A DNA stretch of 22,185 nucleotides from Fen-1273 sp035516035 (GTDB lineage Bacteria > Bacteroidota > Ignavibacteria > UBA10030 > UBA6906): NCBI GenBank assembly GCA_035516035.1, contig DATJAS010000056.1:1-22185 (forward strand), in the 5' to 3' direction. A program made the translations under genes and the position numbers. The notes under the pieces are model-generated. The model had not been told where the DNA came from, did not search any database, and worked only from the letters and a program-made list of their open reading frames with translations. Numbering within the stretch: position 1 is the first letter of the stretch; each line of letters begins with the position of its first letter. This document shows, one piece after another, positions 7,208 to 15,610 of this stretch.

Positions 7208-8461
7208 CTATTCGAAGCGGAGCGCCTCGATGGGATCCAGGTTTGACGCCTTCCAGGCGGGATAGACGCCGAAGACGAGACCGACGACCGAGCAGACGAA
7301 GATCCCGATACCCACCCAGTCCCACGGGATGACGGCGGGCACGCTCATGAGAATGCCGACGACGTTCCCCCCGATGACGCCGAGCACGATGCCGATCCCA
7401 CCGCCAAGCTCGCAGAGGATGACCGCCTCGATCATGAACTGCGTCAGGATGTCGCTCCGCTGGGCGCCGACGGACTTGCGCACGCCGATCTCCCTGGTGC
7501 GCTCGGTGACCGAGACCAGCATGATGTTCATGATGCCGACGCCGGCCGCCAGCAGCGCGATCGAGCTGACCAGCAGCACCCCCATCCGCAGGTAGAGCGT
7601 CAGGTCGTTGAACTGGTTGATGAGCGAATCGTTGGAGAACCAGTCAAAATCGTCCTCCGCCCCGGGGGGGACGTGGCGCGCCGCGCGCAGGATCATGCGG
7701 GACTGCTCCACGGCGTCCTCCACCACGTCGCGGCTTCTCGCCTTGACCATGATGTGGATGTCGCGGTCCTCCCTGCCGTAGCGGGAGAAGAACGTCGTGA
7801 TGGGCGTGCAGACGAAGTTGTCCTGGTTTCCCCCGAGCGACCCCCCCTTTTTCTGGAAGACCCCGATGATCGTGTAGATCGCGCCGTCCACGCGGATGGT
7901 CTGCCCGACGGGGTCGATGTACGGGGGGAAGAGCTTCTCGGCCACCGGCTTACCGAGCACGGCCACCATCCTGGTCTCGTCCATGTCGGCGTCGGAGAAG
8001 CTCCGCCCGCTCTCGATCACCCAGTCGTTGGTCACCACGCCTTCCGGGTTCTCCCCGCAGACCATGACGTTCGGGTTGGTGCGGAGTCCCTGCCAGAAGA
8101 CCACGCGGTCGAACTGCCAGCCCTCGATCCCGACCTCCTCGGCCAGCGTCATCTTCTCCTTGACCGCCAGGGCCTGCTCGTACGTGATGTCCTTCCTGTT
8201 GCGGAACCTCCCCCGGCCGTTGTCTCCGAAGCCGGAGGGGAATTTCTGGATCTGGAACGTATTGGCCCCAAGCTGCGTGATCCCCTCTTCGATGCTGTTG
8301 CGGAGCACGCCCAGCGCCGTCATGACCGAGACGATGGAAAAAACGCCGACCGCGACGCCGAGGAGCGTGAGGACGGACCGGAGCTTGCTCCCCCGCACCG
8401 CCGCGAGCGCCATCAGCAGGCTCTCGCGGAAACTGTCCCACTCCAGAACGAGCTTACTCAT
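7208..8461 (-). CDS. MacB/FtsX-type ABC transporter permease (second in cluster)
   Basis: This 417-aa inner-membrane permease has an N-terminal helix after SKLRSVLTLLGVAVGVFS, a periplasmic MacB core domain, and three C-terminal helices containing VGIMNIMLVSVTERTREIG, ending LDPIEALRFE. The ATG at 8461 is chosen because it aligns with the paralogs and has GGAGG at 8471-8475, 9 nt upstream. It overlaps the end of the first permease by 8 bp (ATGAGTAA), so translation is coupled. It is a close paralog of the third permease and also close to the fourth; all three share GANTFQ, TNDW and SNDSLI followed by QFND, which the first permease lacks. It needs an external ATPase and probably works with the adaptor and outer-membrane factor encoded upstream. 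Confidence 0.9.
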   Translation of the reverse strand: MSKLVLEWDSFRESLLMALAAVRGSKLRSVLTLLGVAVGVFSIVSVMTALGVLRNSIEEGITQLGANTFQIQKFPSGFGDNGRGRFRNRKDITYEQALAVKEKMTLAEEVGIEGWQFDRVVFWQGLRTNPNVMVCGENPEGVVTNDWVIESGRSFSDADMDETRMVAVLGKPVAEKLFPPYIDPVGQTIRVDGAIYTIIGVFQKKGGSLGGNQDNFVCTPITTFFSRYGREDRDIHIMVKARSRDVVEDAVEQSRMILRAARHVPPGAEDDFDWFSNDSLINQFNDLTLYLRMGVLLVSSIALLAAGVGIMNIMLVSVTERTREIGVRKSVGAQRSDILTQFMIEAVILCELGGGIGIVLGVIGGNVVGILMSVPAVIPWDWVGIGIFVCSVVGLVFGVYPAWKASNLDPIEALRFE

Positions 8462-9680
8462 AGCGGAGCGCCTCCACCGGGTCCATCCGGGCGGCCCGGT
8501 AGGCCGGGAGGAATCCCGAGACGAGTCCAACAATGAGGGAGATGCCGATGGAGATGAACACGACCGAGAGGGGCATCGCCGTCGGGAGGAACTGGTCCAC
8601 GATCAGGCTGAGGGGAAATGCGATGATGAGGCCGATCATCCCCCCGATCAGGCAGAGCGCGGCCGCCTCGGAGAGAAACTGCATGAGGATCGTCCGCCGC
8701 TTGGCGCCGATCGCCTTGCGGATTCCGATCTCCCGCGTCCGCTCCGTGACGGAGACGAACATGATGTTCATGATGCCGATACCCCCGACGAAGAGGGAAA
8801 GCCCGGTGATGAAGAGTCCGATCGACGCGATGACCAGGCTGATCGGCGCGAACGTCTGGGTGAGGATCTCCTGCTGGTTGATGCTGAAGTCGTCCGCCTT
8901 CCCCGGCGGGAGTCCGCGGATCGCGCGCATGATCCCCTCCAGCTCCAGCTTCGCGTCCTCCATCTGCTTCAGGTCGGCCACCTTGACCTGGATGGTGACG
9001 TTCCGCCTGCCGCCGAACTGGGTCTGGAAGGAATTCAACGGCACGAACACCCGGTTGTCCGCGGTGAACGTCCCGAAGAGCCCCCCCTGCTTCTCCATCG
9101 TCCCGATGATCGTGTACGGGTACCCGGCGACGCGGATGGTCTTCCCGATGGGATCCCCGCGGGGAAAGAGGTTCTCGACCAGGTTCGCCCCCACCACGCA
9201 GACGGGGCGCGACCCGGAGCCTTCCTCGGGGGTGAAAAACCTCCCGTCGTCCAGGTTGACGCCCGCCGTCGCAAGGTACTGGGAGGTCGTCCCGCTGATG
9301 AACGCCCCGTCCATGCTGTTGTCGCCGTACGTGACGCGCCGGTTGGTCAGCACCACCGGTGCCACCGCGGCGGCGAACATCGACTGGCGTTCGACGCGGG
9401 CGGCGTACGAAACCTCGAGCATGCGCCGGTTCCGGATCGTGGACCAGTCTTCGCTGGAAAACCAGGGGAATTTGTCGATGTAGAGGACGTCGGTGCCGAA
9501 CGCCTCGGCGCTCTTCTCGAACGCGCGGTTCACCCCCTCGATCGCCGTCGCCATGAGCGTGACGGACACGATGCCGATGATGATGCCCAGCATCGTGAGG
9601 ACGGAGCGCATCTTGTTGGCCCGGATCGCCCGGAACGAGATCACCAGCCCTTCCTTGAGCTCGCCGAAAAAGTAGCCCAT
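8454..9680 (-). CDS. MacB/FtsX-type ABC transporter permease (first, divergent copy)
   Basis: This 408-aa inner-membrane permease follows the MacB pattern: helix at about 20-45 after NKMRSVLTMLGIIIG, periplasmic core, then FtsX-like helices with GIGIMNIMFVSVTERTREIG and C-terminal MDPVEALRYE. The periplasmic region differs clearly from the three following permeases; it has GTDVLYIDKFP where they have GANTFQ, and lacks their SNDSLI block. The start at 9680 has AGGGGG 4 nt upstream and lies 10 bp after the ATPase stop; a longer reading to 9740 would overlap the ATPase gene. Adjacency makes it the default partner of that ATPase. It may form a homodimer, or a heterodimer with one of the paralogs; the sequence does not decide. 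Confidence 0.9.
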   Translation of the reverse strand: MGYFFGELKEGLVISFRAIRANKMRSVLTMLGIIIGIVSVTLMATAIEGVNRAFEKSAEAFGTDVLYIDKFPWFSSEDWSTIRNRRMLEVSYAARVERQSMFAAAVAPVVLTNRRVTYGDNSMDGAFISGTTSQYLATAGVNLDDGRFFTPEEGSGSRPVCVVGANLVENLFPRGDPIGKTIRVAGYPYTIIGTMEKQGGLFGTFTADNRVFVPLNSFQTQFGGRRNVTIQVKVADLKQMEDAKLELEGIMRAIRGLPPGKADDFSINQQEILTQTFAPISLVIASIGLFITGLSLFVGGIGIMNIMFVSVTERTREIGIRKAIGAKRRTILMQFLSEAAALCLIGGMIGLIIAFPLSLIVDQFLPTAMPLSVVFISIGISLIVGLVSGFLPAYRAARMDPVEALRYE

Positions 9681-9690
9681 GCCGCCCCCT

Positions 9691-10413
9691 TCAGGATGCC
9701 TTCGCCGCCGTGTATGTCCGTCTCTTCGCCACCGGCTCATCGCTCTCGATATGGCCGTCCCTGAGGCGGATCGTCCGCCGCGCGTGCTCGGCGATATCCG
9801 GCTCGTGCGTGACCAGGATGATCGTGTTCCCCTGGGCGTGGAGCTGCTCGAAGAGCGTCATGATCTCCTCGCCCGTCTTCGAGTCCAGGTTGCCCGTGGG
9901 CTCGTCGGCCAGGATGATCGAGGGCTGCGTGACAAGCGCCCGGGCGACCGCGACGCGCTGCCGCTGTCCCCCCGAGAGCTCGTTCGGCTTGTGATGGATC
10001 CGGTCGCCGAGCTGCACGTGCTGGAGCGTCTCCGTGGCCCGCCGCCTCCGCTCCGCGGACGGGATGCCCGCGTAAATGAGGGGAAGCTCCACGTTATGGA
10101 GGGAATCGGACCGCGCCAGCAGGTTGAACGTCTGGAAGACGAACCCGATCTCCCTGTTGCGGATCTTCGCGAGCTCGTTGTCGTTCATCTCGCTCACGTT
10201 GATCCCGTTGAAGAGGTACTGTCCCGAGGTCGGCGTGTCCAGGCAGCCGATGATGTTCATCAGCGTGGACTTGCCGGACCCGGAGGGACCCATGATCGCG
10301 ACGTATTCGTTCCTGGTGATGCTGAGCGACACCCCCCGCAGCGCCATCACTTCCTCCGCGCCGCCCATGTCGTACGTCCTGACGATGTTCTTCAGCTCGA
10401 TGATCGTGTCCAT
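9691..10413 (-). CDS. ABC transporter ATPase, MacB/LolD type
   Basis: This 240-aa cytoplasmic ATPase powers the adjacent permeases. All motifs are intact: Walker A GPSGSGKST at 42-50, Q-loop Gln94, signature LSGGQ at 146-150, Walker B IILAD with catalytic Glu171, D-loop GNLD at 174-177 and H-loop His203. The sequence GFVFQTFNLLARSDSLHNVELPL and the length are typical of the MacB/LolD/FtsE group that drives mechanotransmission-type permeases. AGGA about 8 nt before the ATG is a plausible ribosome-binding site. It is the only ATPase gene in a cluster with four permease genes, and lies between the adaptor gene and the first permease. No lipoprotein-release-specific partner (LolA/LolB) is present, so an efflux or export role is favoured. 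Confidence 0.95.
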   Translation of the reverse strand: MDTIIELKNIVRTYDMGGAEEVMALRGVSLSITRNEYVAIMGPSGSGKSTLMNIIGCLDTPTSGQYLFNGINVSEMNDNELAKIRNREIGFVFQTFNLLARSDSLHNVELPLIYAGIPSAERRRRATETLQHVQLGDRIHHKPNELSGGQRQRVAVARALVTQPSIILADEPTGNLDSKTGEEIMTLFEQLHAQGNTIILVTHEPDIAEHARRTIRLRDGHIESDEPVAKRRTYTAAKAS

Positions 10414-10447
10414 CGCTCGTGTCCTGTGTGCGGTTGGGTGCGCTGCC

Positions 10448-11716
10448 TCACGACGCCTGGCCCGGCTGACCGGGTCCGGACTTGTGTGCCTCCTCGATCC
10501 TCACCTTGGCCCCGTCCTCCAGCTCGCGGTTGATCGCCTTGTAGCTCCCCGAGACGACCTGTGCCCCCTCGTTGAGTCCCTCGACGATCTCCACGAACTG
10601 GTCGCTCGCGATTCCGCGCTTCACGGGGACCGCCTTCGCCACGCCGTTCTCCACGACGAAGACGATCTCCTTGGGCTTGTTCTCGTTCTTCGCCTTCTGC
10701 GACTGGCCGGAGGCCATGACCATGCCGCTCTGGCCGTCGGTCTGCCCCTCCTTCATCTCCACCTTGGGGGCGCGCGTGGTGACGGACTGGATGGGCACGG
10801 AGAGGACGTTCTGCTTCGTCATCGTCTCGATGTCGGACGTCATCGACATCCCCGGCCGGAGCGTCACGCCCGGGTCCACGACCCGCATCTTGACGGTGAA
10901 ATTCGTGACCTCCTCCTGCGTGCCGGAATTCTTGGTGGTGCCGGTATTGGCGATTTCGAAGACGACCGCGTTGAACTTCCTGTCCGGGAAGGCGTCGATG
11001 GAGATGCGCGCCGTGTCGCCGACGTGGACAAGCGTGACGTCGTTTTCACTCACGTCGACGTCCGCCTCCATGCGGGAGAGGTCCGCCACCGTCATGACGA
11101 TGGTCCCCTGGAACTGCTGCGTGCCGAGGACGCGCTCGCCGAGCTGGTTGTTGAGCTGGCTGATCGTCCCGTCCATCGGCGATGAGATCGTCGTCTTGCG
11201 CAGGCTCTCCTCCGCCTGGTCGAGGGACGCCTGCGCCTGCTGGTACTGGGCCTTCGTTCCCTCGTAGGTCGACTTGGCCTGGTCGAAGTCCGACTGCGCG
11301 ATCAGGCTCTTGGCCATGAGGCCCTCCGCCCTGCGGTAGTCCGCCTCGGCCTTCACGAGCGCCGACTTGACCTGATTGAGCGCGGCCTTGAACTGGTCGC
11401 GCTGCGCGATGTAGATGTCGGGCTTGATCTTGAGGAGCACGTCCCCCTTCTTCACGCGGTACCCCTCCTTGACCGGGAGGAGGACGATCTCGCCGCTCAC
11501 CTCGGGCGAGATCGCGGCGTGGATCTCCGGCTGGATCTTGCCGGTGGCCGTCACGACCTGCGTCAGCGTCCGCGACGTCACCTTTTCCACGTTCACCGCG
11601 AGGATGGGCTCCTTCTTGCTCCCCAGGAACACGAACACGCCAAGCACGGCCAGGACCAGCACGATGCCGGAGATGATGAAGACCTTCTTGCGCGATTTCT
11701 TCCCGTTCGATGCCAT
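10448..11716 (-). CDS. Periplasmic adaptor (MacA/HlyD-type membrane fusion protein)
   Basis: This 422-aa protein is anchored by one N-terminal helix (about 11-31) after a Lys/Arg-rich start. It links the inner-membrane transporter to the outer-membrane factor. The order is typical of the family: first half-lipoyl region around 60-98 (ISPEVSGEIVLLPVKEGYRV), a helical hairpin at about 100-175, second half-lipoyl ISSPMDGTI at 177-185, a beta-barrel domain near 215-305 and a membrane-proximal domain to about 405. A hydrophilic insert rich in Gln, Gly, Lys and Asn at about 320-350 interrupts the membrane-proximal part. AAGGAG at 11725-11730 lies 8 nt before the ATG. It sits 43 bp after the outer-membrane-factor gene and 34 bp before the ATPase gene. 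Gene symbol withheld because MacA orthology is not proven. Confidence 0.93.
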   Translation of the reverse strand: MASNGKKSRKKVFIISGIVLVLAVLGVFVFLGSKKEPILAVNVEKVTSRTLTQVVTATGKIQPEIHAAISPEVSGEIVLLPVKEGYRVKKGDVLLKIKPDIYIAQRDQFKAALNQVKSALVKAEADYRRAEGLMAKSLIAQSDFDQAKSTYEGTKAQYQQAQASLDQAEESLRKTTISSPMDGTISQLNNQLGERVLGTQQFQGTIVMTVADLSRMEADVDVSENDVTLVHVGDTARISIDAFPDRKFNAVVFEIANTGTTKNSGTQEEVTNFTVKMRVVDPGVTLRPGMSMTSDIETMTKQNVLSVPIQSVTTRAPKVEMKEGQTDGQSGMVMASGQSQKAKNENKPKEIVFVVENGVAKAVPVKRGIASDQFVEIVEGLNEGAQVVSGSYKAINRELEDGAKVRIEEAHKSGPGQPGQAS

Positions 11717-11724
11717 GCCCGTTG

Positions 11725-11730
11725 CTCCTT
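11725..11730 (-). promoter_or_regulatory. Shine-Dalgarno of the adaptor gene
   Basis: AAGGAG on the minus strand, 8 nt before ATG 11716. It fixes this start and shows that anti-SD pairing is used by genes inside this operon. Confidence 0.7.
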
Positions 11731-11759
11731 GATATGAGAAAACCGTGCGACGCCTGCGG

Positions 11760-13112
11760 TCAGTACGACCGCTCGCCGATCGTGAAGTCGACGTTGAGTT
11801 TCGCCGTGATGTAATTGTAGGCCGCGTTCACGAGATTCACCTGGGCCTGCACGAGGTTCGCGTTGGCAGTCAGGAGGTCCAGCAGCGTCCCCGCCCCGAG
11901 GTTGTATTTCTCCTCGGCGATCTTCCTGTCCTCCGTGGCGGAGGTGACCCCCTTCTGGCTCACCTCGTACTGCTTGCGCGCGGCGTCGAAACTGAGCAGC
12001 GCCTTCTTCAACTGGTCGTAAATGTCCCGCTCGGTCTGCACGAGGCCGATCTCCGCGATCCGCCGGTTGGCGATCGCCGACTGGACATTGGCGTTCGTCG
12101 CGAAGCCGTCAAAAATCGTCCAGGATATCCCGATGCCCCAGTTGAGCGTCCGGGTGTCGGACAGGTTGGAGAACTGATCCGAGGTGCCGAGCGAGTAGCC
12201 GGCGTTCGCCGTGATCGCGGGGAAGTATGTGCTCCGGGCGGATGTCACGCCGGACTGGGCGGCATCCAGCGTCCCCTGGGCGCTCAGGTAGTCGGGACGC
12301 GCCGCCAGCGAACGCTTCTGGAGGTCGCGGAAGTTGGCGTACAGAGCGGAGACCGAATCGAGCTGCGCCTGCGTGATGTCGATCGAAATTGCGGAATCGT
12401 TGAACGTGTAGTCGCTCCCCACGTCCAGCCCGATCAGATCGACCAGGTCGGCCTTCGACTGATCGTACGTCGACTGGGCGGATATCAGCGAATACTCGTC
12501 GGCGGCGACCGTGGACGCCTGACGGTAGACGTCGGCCTGCGCCGCGGCCCCGACCTTCGCCGACTCCGTGATCCGCTCGAGCTGGCGATTGTCCCGCTTG
12601 AGATTCTCGTCTGCGACCTTCACGAGCTGCTCGTTGCGCAGCACGTTCAGGTACGCGCTCTGCGTCTGGTACACAATGGACTGGCGTGTCCGCACGGCAG
12701 TCTGCTCGGCGGCCGTTGAACGCGAGCCGGAGGCCCCAACTTGCGCCTGTCTGTTGAACCCGTCGAACAGCGTCATGTTCGCGCTTATGCCGGTGCGGAA
12801 CTGGTTGATCGTGCTCTGGTTTGCGGGGAGGGTGAATGTGCCGCCGCCGAAACTGGTGGTCGTACTGGAGGCTTTGTCGGTGGCATACCGGCCCCAGGAC
12901 CCGCTCGCGGAGAGGCTGGGAAGATATCCCCCGTAGGCGGAGAGGACCCCCGCGTGCGCCGCACCGACATTCGCGTCCGCCTGGATAACGGCCTGATTAT
13001 GTTCCAGTGCGACCTGCGTCGCCTGGTCGAGCGTAAGATTGGCTGTCTGGCCGTAGACGGCCTGTCCGCAACAGAGGGCTGCGGTCAGAACTGCTGCTTT
13101 CACACATCTCAT
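11760..13112 (-). CDS. TolC-like outer-membrane efflux protein
   Basis: The 450-aa product has a signal peptide (MRCVKAAVLTAALCCGQ, cleavage near AVYGQ at about 18-22) and two outer-membrane-factor repeats. Each has long amphipathic helices; the second carries the familiar EEKYNLGAGTLLDLLTA and ends with QVNLVNAAYNYITAKLNVDF. Family members trimerise into an outer-membrane channel with a periplasmic tunnel that docks with the adaptor. The ATG at 13112 is chosen over an upstream in-frame start at 13196 because AGGAG lies 6 nt before it and the signal peptide begins there. It opens the efflux part of the cluster. The 87 bp before it carry no promoter I can recognise, so it may be read from the HAD promoter. 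Confidence 0.93.
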   Translation of the reverse strand: MRCVKAAVLTAALCCGQAVYGQTANLTLDQATQVALEHNQAVIQADANVGAAHAGVLSAYGGYLPSLSASGSWGRYATDKASSTTTSFGGGTFTLPANQSTINQFRTGISANMTLFDGFNRQAQVGASGSRSTAAEQTAVRTRQSIVYQTQSAYLNVLRNEQLVKVADENLKRDNRQLERITESAKVGAAAQADVYRQASTVAADEYSLISAQSTYDQSKADLVDLIGLDVGSDYTFNDSAISIDITQAQLDSVSALYANFRDLQKRSLAARPDYLSAQGTLDAAQSGVTSARSTYFPAITANAGYSLGTSDQFSNLSDTRTLNWGIGISWTIFDGFATNANVQSAIANRRIAEIGLVQTERDIYDQLKKALLSFDAARKQYEVSQKGVTSATEDRKIAEEKYNLGAGTLLDLLTANANLVQAQVNLVNAAYNYITAKLNVDFTIGERSY

Positions 13113-13118
13113 AAGTTG

Positions 13119-13123
13119 CTCCT
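13119..13123 (-). promoter_or_regulatory. Shine-Dalgarno of the outer-membrane factor gene
   Basis: AGGAG on the minus strand, 6 nt before ATG 13112. It decides between this start and the longer reading from 13196, which would lack a signal peptide at its N-terminus. Confidence 0.7.
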
Positions 13124-13199
13124 GGAATGCGGTTGCTGACGGTATTTGTTTAACGAAGCGAACCACGTAAAGTTTCGGAAAAAACCTCATAATCACGCG

Positions 13200-14612
13200 C
13201 TATTCGGCCAGAATCCCGTCTTTTATGGAGAGGAGATAGGCCAGGGCGGCATCGTGTTCGTTGGGTATCCGTCCGTCCAGTATGGCCTCTTCTATAGCCT
13301 TCTTCAATCGGCCCACGCTGCGCCCCTCTCCGATGCCGCAGACGGACATAATCTCCTCCCCCCGGACGGGAGGCTGCCAGTTCCGGAGGCGGTCCCTTTC
13401 CTCCACCTCGGCGATCTTGCGGAGCACATTCTCGTAATTCCCGCTGTACCGGGCGACGAGCGCCGGGTTCTTTGACGTGATGTCGGCCCGGCAGAGGATC
13501 ATCAGGTCGTCGATGTCGTTCCCCGCCTCGAAGACCAGGCGCCTGACGGCGGAATCGGTCACCCCGTCGTCGACGAGCGCCATGGGCCTCAGGTGGAGCC
13601 TGATGAGCTTCTCGACGTAGGGGAGGTGCTCGAACGGGAGCTTCATCCGCTGGAAGATCTTCTTCATCATCCGCGCCCCGAGCTCCTCGTGCCCGTGAAA
13701 CGTCCAGCCGGTGCCCTCCCGGAATGCCTTGGTGCGGGGCTTGGCGATGTCGTGCACGAGCGCGGCAAACCGCAGCCAGATGTTGCCCGAGGCGCGGGCC
13801 ACGTTATCGACGACTGTGCACGTATGGAGAAAAACGTCCTTGTGGTGATGGTCCCGCCGCTGGTCCACTCCCGCCATCCGGGCGATCTCGGGAAAGACAT
13901 GCTGGAGCAGCCCGGTGTCGAACATGAGCAGGATCCCGACGGACGGCTCGGTGGTTCCGAGGATCTTCATGAATTCCCCGGTAATCCGCTCCGGCGCAAC
14001 GATCGACACCCGGTCCGCCATGCGGGCGATTGCCGCGCGGGCCGGGGGATCGATCGTGAATTTGAGCTGCGCCGCGAACCGCGCCGCGCGCATCATCCTG
14101 AGCGGGTCGTCGTCAAACGTCCTGGCCGGGTCCAGCGGCGTCCGGAGCAGCCTGCGCACGATGTCCTCCCGGCCCGCAAGGGGGTCCTCCAGGCGGCCGA
14201 ACGAATCCCTGTTGAGCCCCGCCGCGATCGCGTTCACGGTGAAGTCGCGCCGGTGGAGATCCTCCTCGAGCGTTGCCGGGGCCACCGCGGGATTGCGCGA
14301 GGAGGGATCGTACCGCTCCCTCCGCGCCCCCACGAACTCCACCTTGCCTCCCGCCGTGGGAAGCATCGCGGTGCCGAACCGCTCGAACGCCACGACCGGG
14401 CCCGCACCCGTTTCGCGGGCCACGGCACGGGCGAACGCGATCCCGTCCCCGACCACGATGACGTCGATGTCGCTGTCGGTCCTCCCGAGCAGGAGGTCCC
14501 GGACGTACCCTCCGACCACCCAGGCGCGAATGCCGAGGCTGTCGGCAATCCCGCCGATCGTCGCCAGGAGAGGATGCTGCAGATCGATTTGGGCCGCGCC
14601 GCTCTCCATCAT
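13200..14612 (-). CDS. CCA-adding-type tRNA nucleotidyltransferase / poly(A) polymerase with HD domain
   Basis: This 470-aa class II nucleotidyltransferase builds or repairs the tRNA 3' CCA end, or adds A residues; sequence alone does not separate these. The head domain shows GGYVRD at 34-39 and the metal-binding DxD at 48-50 (DID). RRDFTVNA at 121-128, DPLRMMRAARFA at 169-180 and PERITGEFMKIL at 207-218 follow the family motif order. The C-terminal half has an HD phosphohydrolase domain: HHHKDVFLHT at 255-264, HD at 287-288 and GHEELG at 307-312. This arrangement is common in bacterial tRNA nucleotidyltransferases and may trim cyclic phosphates. Its ATG overlaps the preceding oxidoreductase stop by 4 bp (a second ATG follows at once). 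The outer-membrane factor gene begins 87 bp downstream. Confidence 0.93.
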   Translation of the reverse strand: MMESGAAQIDLQHPLLATIGGIADSLGIRAWVVGGYVRDLLLGRTDSDIDVIVVGDGIAFARAVARETGAGPVVAFERFGTAMLPTAGGKVEFVGARRERYDPSSRNPAVAPATLEEDLHRRDFTVNAIAAGLNRDSFGRLEDPLAGREDIVRRLLRTPLDPARTFDDDPLRMMRAARFAAQLKFTIDPPARAAIARMADRVSIVAPERITGEFMKILGTTEPSVGILLMFDTGLLQHVFPEIARMAGVDQRRDHHHKDVFLHTCTVVDNVARASGNIWLRFAALVHDIAKPRTKAFREGTGWTFHGHEELGARMMKKIFQRMKLPFEHLPYVEKLIRLHLRPMALVDDGVTDSAVRRLVFEAGNDIDDLMILCRADITSKNPALVARYSGNYENVLRKIAEVEERDRLRNWQPPVRGEEIMSVCGIGEGRSVGRLKKAIEEAILDGRIPNEHDAALAYLLSIKDGILAE

Positions 14613-15610
14613 CCCGGAAACGACTGCTGGCTGATTTTCTCCATGATCGCGCTCGCCACCTCCAGCGCCCGTTTGCCGTCTTCCCCGCTCACCACCGGGG
14701 GCCTGCCCGAGGCGACCGCGTCCGCGAAGAGCGCAAGCTCGTGGCGGAGCGCGTTGACCTCCTTCACCTCAGGCAACTCGTAGACGATCTTCCTCCTGTG
14801 CTTGCCCGAGCCAAGCTCCCCCAGCATCATCGTCCCCTTCGTCTCCGGTTCGTTCTCCCCCACCAGGCGGAAGACTTCCGCAGTCCCTTCGGAGAAATCG
14901 ATCGAAATGTAGCCGTCCTTCTGAAAGAGGCGCATCTTGCGCATCTTCCGCTGGGAGATCCGGCTCGCGGTCACATTGGCGACGCACCCGTTTTCAAACT
15001 GGATCCGCGCGTTGGCGATGTCGACGCTGTCGGAGACGACCGCCACGCCGTTCGCCTCCACGGCGCGCACCGGGGACCGGACAAACGAGAGGATCAGATC
15101 GATGTCGTGAATCATGAGGTCCAGCACGACGCCGACATCGGTACCCCGCGGATTGAACTGTGCGAGCCGGTGCGACTCGACGAACATCGGGGCGATCGTG
15201 TACTTCTCCAGGGCCAGGATGGCCGGGTTAAACCGTTCGATGTGGCCGACCTGCAGCAGGAGCCCTTTCCGGGCCGCCGCCTCGCACAGGGAAGCGGCCT
15301 CCCCGATCGATTCCGTGATCGGCTTCTCCACGAAGACATGCTTCCCCCGCTCGAGCGCCTTCAGGGCCACCGCCGCATGGGCGACCGTGGTCGTGGCAAC
15401 AGTCACCGCGTCAACCCTGTCCAGGAGCGCCTCCAGCGAAGCGGCGCACTCAGCCCCGTATTGATCCGCGGCGGCCTTCCCCTTCGCCGGGTCGGCGTCG
15501 TACACGCCGGCCAGGCACACGCCCGGCATGTCGGCCAGCATCTTCGCGTGCAGGGAGCCGAGATGGCCCACGCCCACAACCCCGATGCGGAGGCCCTGCT
15601 GTGCGTTCAT
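14609..15610 (-). CDS. Gfo/Idh/MocA-family oxidoreductase
   Basis: This 333-aa cytoplasmic NAD(P)-dependent enzyme acts on an unknown sugar or nucleotide sugar. GVGHLG at 13-18 is the dinucleotide-binding loop, EKP at 95-97 carries the catalytic-region Lys, and DLMIHDIDL at 164-172 fits the family's substrate-side Asp/His segment. The stretch VGHIERFNPA with the latter motif recalls UDP-GlcNAc 3-dehydrogenase (GnnA-like) proteins near lipid A genes; no lpx gene is in the window, so this is only a suggestion. ATG 15610 is chosen because GGGAG lies 7 nt upstream and the Rossmann fold begins there; an upstream start at 15727 would add 39 arginine-rich residues inside the HAD gene. It overlaps the HAD gene and the nucleotidyltransferase gene by 4 bp each. 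Confidence 0.92.
   Translation of the reverse strand: MNAQQGLRIGVVGVGHLGSLHAKMLADMPGVCLAGVYDADPAKGKAAADQYGAECAASLEALLDRVDAVTVATTTVAHAAVALKALERGKHVFVEKPITESIGEAASLCEAAARKGLLLQVGHIERFNPAILALEKYTIAPMFVESHRLAQFNPRGTDVGVVLDLMIHDIDLILSFVRSPVRAVEANGVAVVSDSVDIANARIQFENGCVANVTASRISQRKMRKMRLFQKDGYISIDFSEGTAEVFRLVGENEPETKGTMMLGELGSGKHRRKIVYELPEVKEVNALRHELALFADAVASGRPPVVSGEDGKRALEVASAIMEKISQQSFPG

Noticed and set aside
7896..9764. 622-codon plus-strand frame opposite the first and second permeases
   Set aside because: Low-complexity Arg/Asp/His-rich shadow; both permeases have intact family signatures on the other strand.
9691..10413. LolD (lipoprotein release) identity for the ATPase
   Set aside because: The motifs fit LolD, MacB and FtsE equally; the neighbouring adaptor and TolC-like genes favour efflux or export.
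13113..13199. Promoter or terminator between the nucleotidyltransferase and outer-membrane factor genes
   Set aside because: A T6 run at 13179-13184 on the minus strand has no stem before it, and no TAnnTTTG box has a TTG at the right distance.
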